From positions 496,001 to 560,000 of the forward strand of contig CADCXD010000005.1 in assembly GCA_902806575.1 (NCBI GenBank): 64,000 bases of DNA. Reading direction: 5' to 3'. The stretch is from Jackrogersella multiformis. Its lineage: Eukaryota; Ascomycota; Sordariomycetes; Xylariales; Hypoxylaceae. Below the pieces are notes generated by a model. It did no database searches. It saw only the letters and a program-made list of their open reading frames with translations, and was not told the DNA's origin. Positions 34,529-48,288 of the stretch are shown piece by piece (position 1 is the first letter of the stretch; every line of letters begins with the position of its first letter). Position numbers and translations under genes: made by a program.

Positions 34529-37500
34529 TGTAATTAGCTGTGTTATATATAAATCTTTAATTATTATTGTATTTATAAGATCTTATTATAAATTATCGAT
34601 ATATATAATATATAAATATATAAAAAGTAAAATTTAATAGCTTTAATTATATATAATTATATAATATTACTTTTATTAAAAAAATATAATATTTTTATTA
34701 TTTTAATATTTTATTTTTATTAAGAAATTATTATATAAGTTTTTAAATTTATTATTTATTTATTTATTTATTTATTATTTATAATATTTCGGTTTAAGTT
34801 TTACGTATTTAATAAAAAATTATTTATTTATTTTATTAACGATTTTTTTTAATAGTTTTTTATTATAACTTTATTTAAATATAAAAACTTATGGTTAAAT
34901 ATATTTATAAATAAAATTAATTTTAAATAATCGATAAAAATTATAAAATAAATTTTATAATATTCGAGAAATTTTAATTTATACGTTAATTAAGTTATAT
35001 AACGTTTTATAATAAATTATTTAATAAATTATTACTTTAATTTATAATTAAAAATTAATATTATTAATATATTATAATTTTTAATTTTTAATAATAATTT
35101 TTTAAATAATTTTTTTAATAAAGTTAATAACGAAATTAAATATAAAATTATAAATAACTTTTAATAAGTTTTTATTTATTATTAATATTAAAGTAATTAT
35201 TAATTTATATTATAATTTTAATAATATATTATTTTATTTTATTAAATTCTTTAATATTTATAAAATATATTTTATTAATAATTTAATTTATAATATCGCG
35301 CGTTTTATTAATCCATTAATTTAATAATAATATATTATTATATATAAAAGTTTAATTTTTATTAACGTTTAAATATATTATTAAAGATTTAATAATTATT
35401 TAAAGTTTTTATCTTTAATATTTATTTATTAGATTAACGTTTAATTATAACGTTTGAAAATTAAGTTTAATAATTTTAAAATATTATTAATATAAACCGT
35501 TATTATATTATATTCGTATTTTAATATCGGGAAGTTTAATATAATATTTAAAATAATAATATAAATTAAATAAAGTGAAATTAAAATTAATTACATTAAT
35601 TTATATAATTTATAAGTTTTCTTTTATTAATAATAAAATAAATAAAGTAATTTTTCATTTTATTAAAACTTATATAAAACTTATTATATATTAATTTAAA
35701 TATTTTAACGTTATAATTTTATAAAATATATAATTTATCATATAATTTTAATTTTTTTAAAGCAATTTATTATTTAAATAAAATAATAAATTTATAACGT
35801 TTTATCGATTAAAGAATTTATTAATCTTTATTACGTTTAAAATTGTTTTTTATTTTAAGTTTATAAAATATCCTTTTTATATCTTTTTTTAAAAAATAAA
35901 ATAAATTTAAATAAATATAACCTTTTTAATTATTAATAAAATTAACGGATTATTATTTATTTTTATCGTTATTAAATAATTAATTAATAATGCGTTTTTA
36001 TACGTAAATAAAGCGATATATATTAAAGGTTAAAATTAATATTTATTTTTATTACTTAATAACTTATTTAAATTTATTAATTAATTATTATTTTATTTAT
36101 TATAATTAATTACTTACTTATTATATTTATTATAAATAATCGTTTATTTATTATTTAATTAAAATTAAGTAATTAATTTATCGTTATTTATTATTAAGAA
36201 TTAAAATAATATATTTAAAATCGTATGTAATTTTTTAAGTTTATAAAGGATAATAAAATTAAATTTATTAATATATTTTATGGTTTATATTAAACGAAGG
36301 TTTTTATTATTAAAAGTTTTAAAATTAATAATATTTAAATATTAAATTATACTTAAAATTATTTTATAATTAATAAATATATGAATATTAATTTAAATAA
36401 TATTTATAAATTATTTAGTTTTTTTAAAGTTTAAATAAAATTAAAAACTTGTATTTTTATTAATTAATATTTTTTTAATTAATAATAACGTGTAAAAAAA
36501 AGCGATCGATTATATTATTATATTAAATATAAAAGTAAAGAATTTACCGTTTTTAATTAATTAAGGTAAAACTTTTTATATAATATAATAAATAAAGATT
36601 TTAATTTCGCGTTTAAAAATGTTAAAATTTAAATAAAAAAAGTGATTAAAGTTATAAAAATAAAACATAATATATTTAATTAATATATTTTTAAAGCTTT
36701 AAAAGGTTAATTTTTTACCTTTTATTAATATATTAATAAATATATTTATTATTTACTTTTTTAAACTTTATTTTCTGGTTTTTTTTCGTACGTTACTTTT
36801 TAATAATAAGGTTTTTTATTATTTTAATAAAACGATTATTTTTATATATTTAAGGATATTATTTTATATATATTTTATTAATTTAATAAAAGTTTTTAAG
36901 TTTTTAAAAATTGTAAAAAGTTTAATGTTAAATATAATTTTTAAACGTTTTTTTATTATAAATAAATTAATCGTATTAATTAAATAACTTAAAACGATAA
37001 TATTAAAAAAATTAATAAATAATTTCGAAACGTTAATTAAAATATTTTTTAATCGAAATAAAGAAAAGAAAATTAAATCTTATATATAGTTTTTAAAGTT
37101 ATTTAATACGACGTAAATATTATTATAATAATAATTTACGTAATTTATATTATTTAATAAAATATCCATTTATTATATATATATATATTATTATTTTTAT
37201 AATTTATTATAAAATATTAATCGTTTAAATTTATCCGATTAAAATTCTTTATATTTATAATTATTTATTTTTTAAGTTTATTTAAGTTAAAGATAACTTT
37301 TTAAATAATAAAGATTAAATAAAATAAAAAAACCGGGATATTATTTCGATAAATACGATTTTATAATATTAATTTATTTAACGTTTTTTTAATAAATTAT
37401 TTATCGTTATTATTAATATTATATAAATAATATTTTTTTAAAATTATATTTTTTTAATTAAACTTAAATAAAAATTAAAGTAATTATTTATTTAAAATTA

Positions 37501-40500
37501 TAATATATTTTTTATTTTCGAAAATATTTTTAAATTTAAATAATACGATTAATAAACGTTTAAAAATATTAAAGTTATTAAAGTTATCGTAAATAATAAC
37601 GTTAATAACGTGTTTTTAAAACGTGATAATATTTAAAACGATAAAATTAAAGGCCGATTTAAATAATCGGTTATTAAAGTTTATGTTATTTTTATAAAAA
37701 GGTTTTTATAAAGTTAATTTTATAGTTTTATTATTTATTACGTGGTATTTACGTATATTTTATTTTATCGGTATTAAATAATTTATTAATATATTTCCTT
37801 TTAAAATAATATTTTTATTAATATTACGTACGACGATATAATTAATCGTGTTATTTATAAACGTTATAAAGTAAACGATAAAGTTAAAATATAATTTAAA
37901 TAAAAAAAATTATTTAAAAGTTATATTATAAATTATATTAATATATTAAATTAATTATTAATACGTAAGGTTTATTTTACGTTTAAAAATCCAAGGAAAT
38001 AAATAATAAAATCGTAGTTTTATATAATTAAATAATTATTATTTTTCGTAAAAAAATATATCGATTTATTTAACGTTAAATATATTTATAAATAATAATA
38101 TATATATAAGTAAATTTTATATAAATATAATTTTTTTAAGGAAAGTGGTTATAATGTATTTATTATTTTAAAAACTTTTAAAATAAAAACGAATAATTAT
38201 GTAATTTAATATTATAATTCCTCATTTTATAATTTTATAAATAAATATTAATATTATTTATTTATATATTTTAAATTTCGAGTAATATTTTTATAATTAA
38301 TTTTTATTAATTAAAGTTTTTATATAACTTATATTATTATATATATATTTTTTATATTTTATCGTTAAGTTCGTTATAAAGAAAAGTTTAAAGTAAATTT
38401 TTAACTTATATATAAATTTAATATTAATATTAAAGCTTAAATTTACGTTAAACGAAATAATAAAAAAATAAAATTAATTAATTATTTTTAAATAAATAAA
38501 AGTTTATAATCGGTTAACGGTTAATTATAATTTAAGGTAAATAACGGATGATATTTTTATTTTATTATTCGCGTAATATAATTTCGTTAAAATAAAGTTT
38601 ATCGTTACGATTATATTAATATATTTTTATAATATTATATTTAATAAATAATATTTATTTAAATTAATATTAAATTTTATATTAATTTAACGTTAATTAA
38701 TCTTTTATTAAAATAAGATAATAATTATTATAAATATTTAATCGTGATAAACGTTTTAACGAACGTTATTACGTTAATAATTAAACGAAAAATTAATATA
38801 TTAATTTTATAAATATCGGAAAAGTTTATTTTAACTCGAAAATTTTAAATTATAATAATTATAAATAATATTTTAATAATTATTAATAATTATCCCGAAA
38901 TTTATAACGTTTAAAGTTATTAATTATTTATAAAAAATTAAAATTAATAAAAAATATATTATTAAATTAAATAAAATTAAATATTAACGATTAAATCGAA
39001 AGGTATAATATATATATTAAATCGGTATTAAAATTTATAATATTAAAATTTATATTAATATAATCGTTTTATAAATATTATTTATTATAATTTAAATTAA
39101 GTTTTAAATTTCGTTTATTATTTTAATTTATAAATATATTAATTTATTATAATAAGGTTTTATTAATATTATATACTTTATTTACGTATAATTATCGTTA
39201 ATTTTATTAAAAGTTATAACGTTTATTTTTATTATTTTTATTATTATTATTATTATTATATAATTATTAATTATTATCGTATTATTACCGACGATTTAAT
39301 ACTTAAAATATAAGTTAATTTTAAAAATATATTTATAAATATAAAAAACGTAACGTTTACGGTAATTTTTAATTTTAATTTATAAATTAATAAAATAATA
39401 TTTAATTTTAAAACTTACTTTTATTATAATCGTAATCGTAATCGTGTAAATATTTTTATTCGTTTAATTATTTATTATAAAATTAAAAATAAAACTTATT
39501 ATAATATATTAATATTAATGTTAATATAAAAATCGATATTTTTAAAATTAATAACGTATTAATATAATTTTTTAAGATATTTTTATAATTATTAAAAACG
39601 TTTAAAAAAGTTATTAATATTATATTATTCGTTAATTTTAAAATTTAAGCTTATATTTTAAAATTAAACGCGTTAAATATATATATTAATTAGTTTTTTA
39701 CCGGTAAATTATATATTTTTACGTTTTTAATAACGTTTTAAACGAACGAATAAATATTTTTATCGTTACGTAAATTTTAAAACGTAAAAAATTTAAGTTT
39801 TAAATTTTTTAAGGTTTTATTATTTTCCTTTTTAAATTTATAAATAAATTATTCGTAAATAAATTTTAATAAATTTATAATAAACTTTAATTTTTCCTCG
39901 GTTATATATTTTTTTATTAATTAAGTTTAAACGGTATTTTAAAAGCACGTTTATTAAATTATTTTAATATAAGCCTTTTTTTAAATAAAAATAAAAATAT
40001 ATAAACGGTTTATAAAAACATAAATATTAATATAAATATAATATTTACCGTTCGATATTATATTTAAATTATATAAATCTTTATATTTTAAGTTAAAATA
40101 TTTAACTTATTTTATAATTAAATTATTAAGGTTAATAATTTTTTAAGTAACGATAATTAATTATTAAATTTATATCGTTTATATTATATTATTTTAAATA
40201 AAAACTTATCGTTAATAAATCGTTAATCTTAAATAAATATTAAAATAAAAATTATAATTAAAATGAAAATTATATTAAAAACGTTATAAATACGAAATTA
40301 AATAAATTATTATTTAAATTAATATTATATATTATATCGTTATTATTATAAAACTTTAATTAATTACGAGTTAATATATAATTAAGTTTAATTAATTTAA
40401 AAATAATAAATAATAAAATATATAAATTATTAATCGATAAAACCGCGTTTAAATTAATAATATTTTTTAATAATAATAAAAAACGATAATTTTAATTAAG

Positions 40501-41225
40501 TAATTATATTATAAAATATTATAATAATAAAATAAATTTTAAATACTAAATAATTATTTTAAATAAAAAGTTATTTATTAACATTTTCGATAATAATTAT
40601 AACGTGTTTTTTATTCTTAAAAATAAATAATTAAATTCTCGTTTTAAATAATTATTTAATAAAAATTATCCGTAAAATAATAATAAATTAAATAATAAGG
40701 AATTAATTAAAAAAGATAATAATAAAATTTAAATAATTTATTAAAGAATCTTTAAATCGTTATTACCTCGTTTATAAGAAAAAATAAAATAAATATATTT
40801 AACGTTAAACTTAAAAAAGTGAAAATATATAAAGTAAAATAAAGTAAAAATTAATAATTAAACCGTTAACGTTATAATTAATAATTATTACGCGATATAT
40901 AATATATTTATTTTAAATATTATATAAACCGGTTAAAAAAAAAGAAAAGTAATAAAAAATAACATAATAAATAATAAAAATTTAATTATTTAATAAAAAT
41001 AAAACGTTTAATATTATATAAGTATAAAATAATAAAATAAAAATAATTTTTTTTTAACGTAACGAAATAATAAAATTATTAATATCGTATAATTAATTAT
41101 ATTATATATAAATTTTAATTATTATTCTATTTATAAAATTTTATTATAAATTATCGATATATACGATATATAAATATATAAAAAATAAAGTTTAATAATT
41201 TTAATTATATATAATTATATAATAT
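34529..41225. mobile_element. RIP-degraded element with 139-bp direct terminal repeats
   Basis: 34529-34667 (TGTAATTAGCTGTGTTATAT...) is repeated in the same orientation at 41088-41225 (TATAATTAATTATATTATAT...), including the exact run ATTATAAATTATCGATATAT. Differences are mainly G to A and C to T, the right copy being more converted. Left copy begins TGT. Size (6.7 kb) and direct terminal repeats fit an LTR retrotransposon, but I could not find a target duplication, and no protein is readable. Confidence 0.6.
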
Positions 41226-41775
41226 ATATTTTAATAATTTTAATTTTAATTTTTTAATATTTATATTAAATCGTTTTAAGGAAATATTTTTTTATTTTAA
41301 TAAATTTTATACGATATATTAATATTTTAACACTTTTTATGTTTTTATTAATAATATAAAATATTTTATCGTTGAGTTTTTTCACGAATTTTTCATTAAT
41401 AAATACTTAATTTAAATAAATTTAAATATTATTTTTACGTGTTATAATTACGTAAAAAAATTAACCATTATATTATTTTTTTTAAAAACTTATAATAATT
41501 AAAATTTATAAATTTTCGTGTTAATAAATTAAAATAAATAAATTAAAATGCTCGGTTTATTCGATAAATTTTATAAAATTATTTAAAATATATTTAAATA
41601 AATAAAATAACGTTAAATTATTTAAATATATATTAAATAACGCGTAAATTATAATAATAATATTAATTTATATTATATATTTATATTTTTTAAAATATTT
41701 ATTTAAGTGGCTTATATATATTATAATTAATAATAAATGTTAATAAAAAAATTAAAAGATACTTAATATAGTGAG
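41226..41775. repeat. AT-rich tail of block 3
   Basis: RIP-like DNA beyond the right direct repeat, ending sharply near 41770 at GTGAGCGGTACAG, where CAGTTTAATA is tandemly duplicated (41781-41800). It may be an older repeat into which the LTR-like element inserted. Confidence 0.5.
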
Positions 41776-42058
41776 CGGTACAGTTTAATACAGTTTAATA
41801 CAGTACTTATCGTTATAACAGGCAGGGAGGATGACTAATAAACTGAGCTAAGTGTAGACTACTGGCAGGGGGTGCTAGTGGATAGAGGTGGGACTCTAGG
41901 TGGGTCCATACCTAAACTTAATTATTTCTAGGCAAGCTCAGTTTTGATGACCTCTCGCGATTAACTAAAAATAATCATAAATCATCTACATAAGTACTTA
42001 GATCATCCATTTCTTATTCTACCCAGATTTTGTCACCCAACGGATTAGACCTGCGAAA

Positions 42059-43898
42059 ATGGACCCTGGGCGACGTGCTATGATCTATGGCCGTAAGTCA
42101 CCCCCTCGCCGCGACATCGTATCTCCTAGACGAGATTCTACCACTAGGATCACAAAACCCTCGCGACCAATCCAGACCAAGCCTACGAATCCTACCAAGC
42201 AGAGCTGGCTCAGTTCGGATGAGCAGTCTCGACAATTCGTCGCAGATGAAGACAAGTTCGTTCTCAAGCAAGCCAAGAAGAAGGCAGACATCCGTGTCCG
42301 CGAAGGACGAGCTAAACCTATCGATCTCTTGGCGTTCAACTTGCGATACGTTGATACCGACCGCGATGTTTTCGACGATGACGATGCCGATGTTGATATC
42401 GATGTACCATCACCAGACACTGTTATAGATGGGCTGAAGGAGTCGGAGCTCGACGAACTAGAAGCCGACATAACGCCATACCATACGCTCGAGATGAATA
42501 CAAGGAACAGGGACTATTGGAAGGCGTTGCAGACGCTATGCGCGGATAGAAGACAGCGGCTTAAACCTATGGGCCCCGAGGAACGCGCAGTCAGTTCGGT
42601 CATCGCGGACGTAGACAAGATACTAGCCCCCAAGAACCTCGAGCAGTTGGAGAGGTTGGAGGGCCAGATACAGGCCAAGTTGCGTTCGAATGAGGTCATG
42701 GATACCGATTATTGGGAACAGCTGCTCAAGAGTTTGCAGATCTTCAAAGGAAAAGCTAAACTCAAGAAAATTTACGAGGAAATTAGAGAGAGCCGCATTA
42801 CGCGTCTAAGAGAACGGCATCCGGAAAAGGCGAAGGCACTTGTAGAATCTGAATCGCCTGGAAGTACGGTCCATATTGAACCCAAAGACGCCGACCCGAC
42901 TCCTATTTCCAAGTCGAAGCAAAATGCGGTGATTGTCCCTCCGGCTCCTGGCTCCATTAGCGCACCTCCTCCTGGAACTGCTAGATTCGCCACAAGTGGA
43001 AATGAAGACTTTTCTCAAGCCACCAAGGCCTTGTATGAGCGAGAGGTTGCTCGAGGAGTCAGCGAGAACGAGGAGATATTCACAGCCGAAGAGACCGTCC
43101 AGAGCACTACAACGCCGCAGTGGGCAGACAAGTATCGGCCTCGAAAACCGCGCTATTTCAACCGGGTGCAGATGGGCTATGAATGGAACAAGTACAACCA
43201 GACACACTACGATCATGATAACCCACCACCAAAAGTAGTTCAAGGGTACAAATTCAACATATTTTACCCTGATCTAATCGACAAGACGAAGGCGCCAACC
43301 TTCAAGATTATTCGCGAGCACGGAAGGAGAAGAGGTGAATCATTTGCGCCCGCAGGAGAGGAAGACACATGCTTAATTCGTTTCATCGCTGGACCACCGT
43401 ACGAGGATATTGCCTTTAGGATTGTTGACCGCGAATGGGATTACAGCGCAAAGAAGGATCGTGGCTTTAAAAGCAGCTTCGATAAGGTATGCCGCTTTCC
43501 TTTTTTTATTTTCTTTGAAGTTAGGTTTAGACCTGCAGCTCCTGTTGTCTGTTTCACGTGGCCATAGGGGCACCCAGCTAGAAAAGCTGAGGTTTAGGAA
43601 TGGTAAACCCCGATGGCGTCTACCGTTAAATCTTATTTGACAGCCTCAAAGACGTTGATCGCAAGCCACGCCCGTTATTACCGGCTGACACGCAGGTTTC
43701 ACATTTCCTCTTCCGGACTTGCCGCATTTCTATCCCCTCCTGTTCCCGAGCCACCCCTGGAGCGCACTTTAGCTGATCTTTTGCAATTACAGGGAATTCT
43801 TCAACTCCACTTCCAGTTCAAAAAGGTATGCATATTTCCTATTGTTGGTGACACGATGGGAACTGACACGTCATGTATAGATCTACTATCGAAAGTAG
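42059..43898 (+). CDS. Cactin (splicing-associated factor)
   Basis: Exon 1 42059-43486, intron 43487-43792 (306 bases, GTATGC...TTACAG), exon 2 43793-43825, intron 43826-43880 (55 bases, GTATGC...GTATAG), exon 3 43881-43898; 492 residues. The mid-region starts with DEDKFVLKQAKKKADIRVRE and GRAKPIDLLAFNLRYVD (~65-105). The C-terminal cactin domain starts at W355 (WADKYRPRKPRYFNRVQMGY) and includes NPPPKVVQGYKFNIFYPDLI. The small exons supply GILQLHFQFKK and IYYRK, the conserved C-terminus, so a single-exon reading would lose the true end. Family knowledge: cactin binds spliceosomal factors in animals, and S. pombe Cay1 affects splicing and telomere upkeep. The basic, RS/P-rich start (GRKSPPRRDIVSPRRDS) suits a nuclear protein. 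The AT-rich block ends ~290 bp before the start. Confidence 0.95.
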
Positions 43899-44989
43899 AA
43901 AGCCAGGCTGTTATTCAACAGGTAGCATACTTGCGATAAATGCGAAGCGAGCTTACCGTCCGGACTACATACACCTATAGGGTTTTTTCGACCACTTGAT
44001 TTAGGGTTATCGAGCACGTTAAACATATAACTAGAAATGCCATCAACGAGTAATTTGCAGAGTGCTATTGCTTAGCGGAAGTACGGCGGCGAATCAAGGA
44101 TTTGTCCTGATCCTGGTTACACAACGCTCGGAGAGCTGCCTCAGTCCCCTGATCTAGTTCCTGGAAAGCTGAAAGGAAAGCTGAAATCAGCAGAGTATTA
44201 TTATGAGGGCGTTGTCGAAGATACTTTGATGGTAATAGTATTCAGTTTTTACCTCCCTAGTGACACTAGTATTCCCGGCAGTGCCCATATGTTATGCTGT
44301 CTTTTGAATTCAAAATTCAATGCAGTCGCAAAATAATTCCCATTTATTTAGATCATACAATTCGACACCGTCGTAGCCGTTATAATAGTCGTAATGGCAT
44401 GAAGACCTCCCAATCTATCTCTACCGTGAAGAATCCAGGGACCCTTGTAGATCTCATCCTTCCATCGAGATTCTAGAAGACGCTGGGATGGTGTGCATGC
44501 GACGGAAATAGTCAAGGGGTGCTTCTTCGGGATGCTTTGAAATTCTTTCTAGTAAGGCTGTGATAGATGATCCCGCAGTAAAGTACTGTGCTCAGGCAAT
44601 GATTGGTTACATTTGGCGAATCTGCCAAAATCCCACTCACGATGCAAGTAACCGGATGCGGGAAGAGAGCCCTAATCCCGCCGCCATGCCGCACACCGTA
44701 GCTTCGTGGTGACTTGCATCGCTAAACAATAGGCTTGTTCCAGAGTTGATTAAATTAGGGAGGGAATTGCTCGTGACTCAGATAGTTACCAAAATCCTCT
44801 CCTGTACATTTGCTTCGAAAAAGGGGTTTGGAGGTTTGTAAATAGTATTATATGATACCCATTCTAGATTTATAGCCAATCCCTCTTACAAGCAACAAAT
44901 GCCCGATAGTTATGCTGTGGACATCGCCCATACGTAGACACACGAAACGCGACGTCGTTTGCACAAGGAGAAACATGCGGCATGCACAG
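43899..44989. other. Cactin 3' flank; one start-less open frame
   Basis: No gene is supported. A frame without a start codon is open for 86 codons from 44076 to 44336 and reads PDPGYTTLGELPQSPDLVPG and KSAEYYYEGVVEDTLMV, which looks more protein-like than chance and may be a relict exon. No homologue comes to mind and no splice partners were found. Confidence 0.3.
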
Positions 44990-45112
44990 GTGCATGTATC
45001 TTACATGTACATACAGGAAGCACGCATACATAGTACGCACACACATACATGTGCTGACGCATACACACATCGCTATATATATATAAAATACACACATACA
45101 CACGATTGTACA
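44990..45112 (+). repeat. CA/CATA-rich microsatellite region
   Basis: Imperfect runs of CATA, CACA and TATA steps (GCACACACATACATG, ACACATACACACG, TATATATATA) dominate this stretch and yield low-complexity frames on both strands. No gene. Confidence 0.8.
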
Positions 45113-46160
45113 GGATAGGTAAATTTCTTGGAGTAAGTAGAGACGGATAGATCATACATATTATCACGAAGTTGACTTATTGTTGTTGATTGAGCCTCAC
45201 TTAAGGAGGCGAGGGCCTTAAAGAAAGAAAGAAGATAAAAATAAAATTAGAGGAAAAACACTTTCCCTCTTGAAAAGGGAATAAGAGAAATAAGAGGGAG
45301 AAGAATAAATTTCCCAAGGGTTAGCCGACAGTTAAGAAGAAAAAAGGCAACTAATGCGTTGGCACTTGACGTTACAGATTTCAAGTGCCGTCATCAAGAT
45401 TTATCAGTCTGATCTTTGACCACTTACATACACAGGGGAAGGTCACTCGGTGTTCTGTGAGTAGGTACCTTAGGTTAACATTCGCCCTGCTCTAGTCTGC
45501 TACGTTGTGTCCCTAATACCCCCTAGAACTACCTAGGTCGTGACCTACCCAGGTATTATTTATCTCCCACCCGCACCTACCTAGTATGTATTTTTTATTA
45601 TTAACACCTGCCACACCAGTCACCAGTCGAAAGTTTATACTTTACAGCTGGCCCCACTCGGAGTCACAGACTTTTCGCACATGGGATACCGTGCCGTTTT
45701 TACCGGCTAACTAGACTGGGAATTTATGAGCTCTCGCCTTCCCTGTCAACTCACTCACTGGTACGTACACTCTTTCCCATTCTGACAAGCATCTGATCTC
45801 CTAGGGAGTTTCTTTCTCCTGGTTCCTCGTGCTCCTTCCTCTAGCTAGGTGCCCCCCATAAAATTCCAACCCTGCAATCTGCAACCTGGAACCATACGTC
45901 CACGTACCGAAGTACCTACTCACTTACATGTACGTAGCTACGCGAATACCTACCTGGGTGTCGTCCAAGCTTCAGTATCAAGGTACCACTGCCTAGGGTT
46001 GACTAAATTATCTGTAGCTATTAAGGTAAGTGCCAGGGTCCAGATCTTTCCCCATTATTCTTAATCTCATGTTGATGAGAGCACAAGCCCCAGATCACCT
46101 CATAGCACACCTGCCTTAAGTCTCCGACTTCCAAGGTTGTAAGAACCTAATCTTTCTTAC
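45113..46160. other. Distal forkhead upstream region
   Basis: Purine-rich AGAAAGAAAGAAG runs at 45220-45310, then several ACCTAGGT/TACCTAGG palindromes at 45460-45600 and 45900-45990. No gene is supported. GCCTCACTTAAGGAGGC (45195-45211) is an interrupted palindrome; see the rejected list for a solo-LTR idea. Confidence 0.35.
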
Positions 46161-46588
46161 TTGCCATTGCCCTCATTACATATTAACACGCCTAATACCT
46201 TAGGTATTTACTATTTCCCTCTCTTCTACTTACATGTGTACATACATACACTCACATCCTTCTTGACACCCCTAGTCATACATCATCTTTTCGGTGTTAG
46301 TCAAGAAACTTCACCACCACCACCACCACCTATACTTACTACACACCCATTACACACTCTTCTACCTATACATACCTACATAACATCTTCACCCTTCCTA
46401 CTACATTCCTACTACCCACTACCCACCTTTATCTTCTTTACCTCGACCCTCATATCTCATACCTTCAAGTTTGTTTCTTTCTTTTTTTCGAGACAACTTC
46501 ACAGACAATTAGATTTATCCTTGACTCATCGCGACATCACCGCTTTAAATCTGACTCTACTCGACAGTGGTAGCCCAAACCCCCCGGC
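46161..46588 (+). promoter_or_regulatory. Long pyrimidine-rich leader of the forkhead gene
   Basis: Strongly C/T-rich and G-poor (ACCACCACCACCACC at 46314-46330, TTCTTTCTTTTTTTCG at 46476-46491), typical of fungal regulatory-gene leaders. A long open frame through it (46161-46694) lacks an ATG start and owes its openness to the scarcity of G and A combinations. Confidence 0.45.
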
Positions 46589-48288
46589 ATGCAACACAGT
46601 TACTGTGACGGCATGCCCGTCATTTTCTCGCCTTCTTGCGACGCGGCCTCTAACCAGTTGCGAAACTGCGCAACACAATCAACGGGCGGATTAACGGATC
46701 TACCCAAGGCAGAGTCCTTCCATATCCCCTCCCCAACTTCACAAATTCCCGACATAGGTCAACAGGCCCAGTCACATCAGCAATCGGGAAACATATTCCC
46801 TAACCCTATTACTACGTCCTTCCCTCCCTACCAGTATCCCCAGCTTCACTCGGCCAGTTCATCCTCACAGGGTGTATGGCCCACCCCTCCTTCTACTACT
46901 TATGAAGGAGAAGAGCTGGATGGATATTCATACCACGGCTCTCCAGGAAGCGTCTCGTGTAAAGTACGACCATACTCTACACATTCATCAGCGGCAAGTC
47001 CTGGCACTTGGAATACCCAGGAAGCCCAACAGATAGGCTTCCAGCAGCAGCCAATGTCATCGTATAACTACCAAACTTACCACCCCCTCCAGTACGAGCC
47101 CCAGATGGTGAATACCCCGGCAGATACAATGGCACAACAACAAGAGGTGCCTTCTGCTATGTCTAACATAGCAGAACCAGATCTGACCGCGGCCACTGAG
47201 GAAGCGGGTATAAGGCCTAAACAGGAGGGAGGAAAGAAGGTAGACGAGCCATATGCGCAGCTGATCTGGAGGGCCTTCCTGAGTAATCCTTCGCACTCGA
47301 TGACGCTACAGGAGCTTTACCAATGGTTCCGGGATAACACGGAGAAGGCAAAGAATGACAAATGCGACAAGAACGAGAAGGATGAGGCTCGAGGTTGGAT
47401 GAACAGTATCCGCCACAACCTCAGCATGAACCAAGTAAGTGTTTCCTACCATACCCGCTTGCTTCTAAGGATGCCACCAAAATTTGTATGAATTGCTGGT
47501 TGGCTGAGTGACTAATTTATTTGTTTGAAAAGGCATTTGTCAAGCGCGATCGCAAATTGAGCCTTGGTGACTCTGCAAATGAGTCAGGCGACGCAAAGAA
47601 GGTTTCTGAATGGGTTCTCGAGGACTGGGCCGTCAATGGCGTACAAAGTACAACTAGGTACCGAAGCAAGGGGACGTCCAACCGCCGTGGTGGACCAGGT
47701 TCTCGCCCGCGAACACGAGCTAGTCTATCAGGGCGAGCGAACTCCGGCCGCAGGGGTGGCGTAGCTGCAAGCAATTCCAAGAGGAACGCAGCAACGAGAA
47801 GGGCAATGATAACACAGCACAATCATAGCCCGGCATTCCCCAGCACCGGTACCAGAACTGGCAACTTACACGACACGGTACAGAACTATGGATACGACCA
47901 TCGTTCCAACCTCCAGTATCCTCTTCCCACCGCCCTAGCTGGTAATACGATGGGAACCTCCGACCACACCCACGAGGGCATGATGCTGGCAACAAACCCA
48001 ATGCAACCTGCAGTGTTGCCGGCTCCTGACCCGAGCCACGGATATCCCTTCGCGCCATCTGTACCTCAGTATGGCCACAGTAACCAAAACCACTTGTATT
48101 CCCTCGAAGATGTCACTGGAATATACCAGGGGCATCAACAACCTATCCCTATGCATGGAGGCCATGGAATGGCAACAACAATGCCGCCAGACCTCAACGC
48201 ACTATTTGAGGACTCGGAAGAAACTCGCGGCAACAGGCTTGCATTTTCTTACTGGAATGAGCCACCCGCAAGTGGTGGTAACTACTAG
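46589..48288 (+). CDS. Forkhead (winged-helix) transcription factor
   Basis: Exon 1 46589-47434, intron 47435-47532 (98 bases, GTAAGT...AAAAG), exon 2 47533-48288; 533 residues. The forkhead domain starts near P221 (PYAQLIWRAFLSNPSHSMTL, QELYQWFRDNTEKAK). Recognition helix 3 is RGWMNSIRHNLSMNQ (~268-282). Exon 2 supplies the wing and end of the domain, AFVKRDRKLS and KKVSEWVLEDWAV. After it comes a stretch rich in R/G/S (NRRGGPGSRPRTRASLSGRA) that may serve as nuclear localisation or DNA-backbone contact. The N-terminus is Gln/Pro/Ser-rich, typical of activation regions. An insertion of charged residues (KNDKCDKNEKDEA) sits between helices 2 and 3. Fungal members control cell cycle, conidiation or sexual development; which applies here cannot be told. 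Intact. Confidence 0.93.

Noticed and set aside
45181..45435. Possible solo LTR beginning TGTTGTTGATTGAGCC
   Set aside because: No matching end or 5-bp duplication (CTTAT precedes it but is not repeated at a CA end).
46161..46694. 177-residue frame overlapping the forkhead start
   Set aside because: No ATG at its start, low-complexity P/T/H/L composition from a pyrimidine-rich leader, and it overlaps the forkhead frame.
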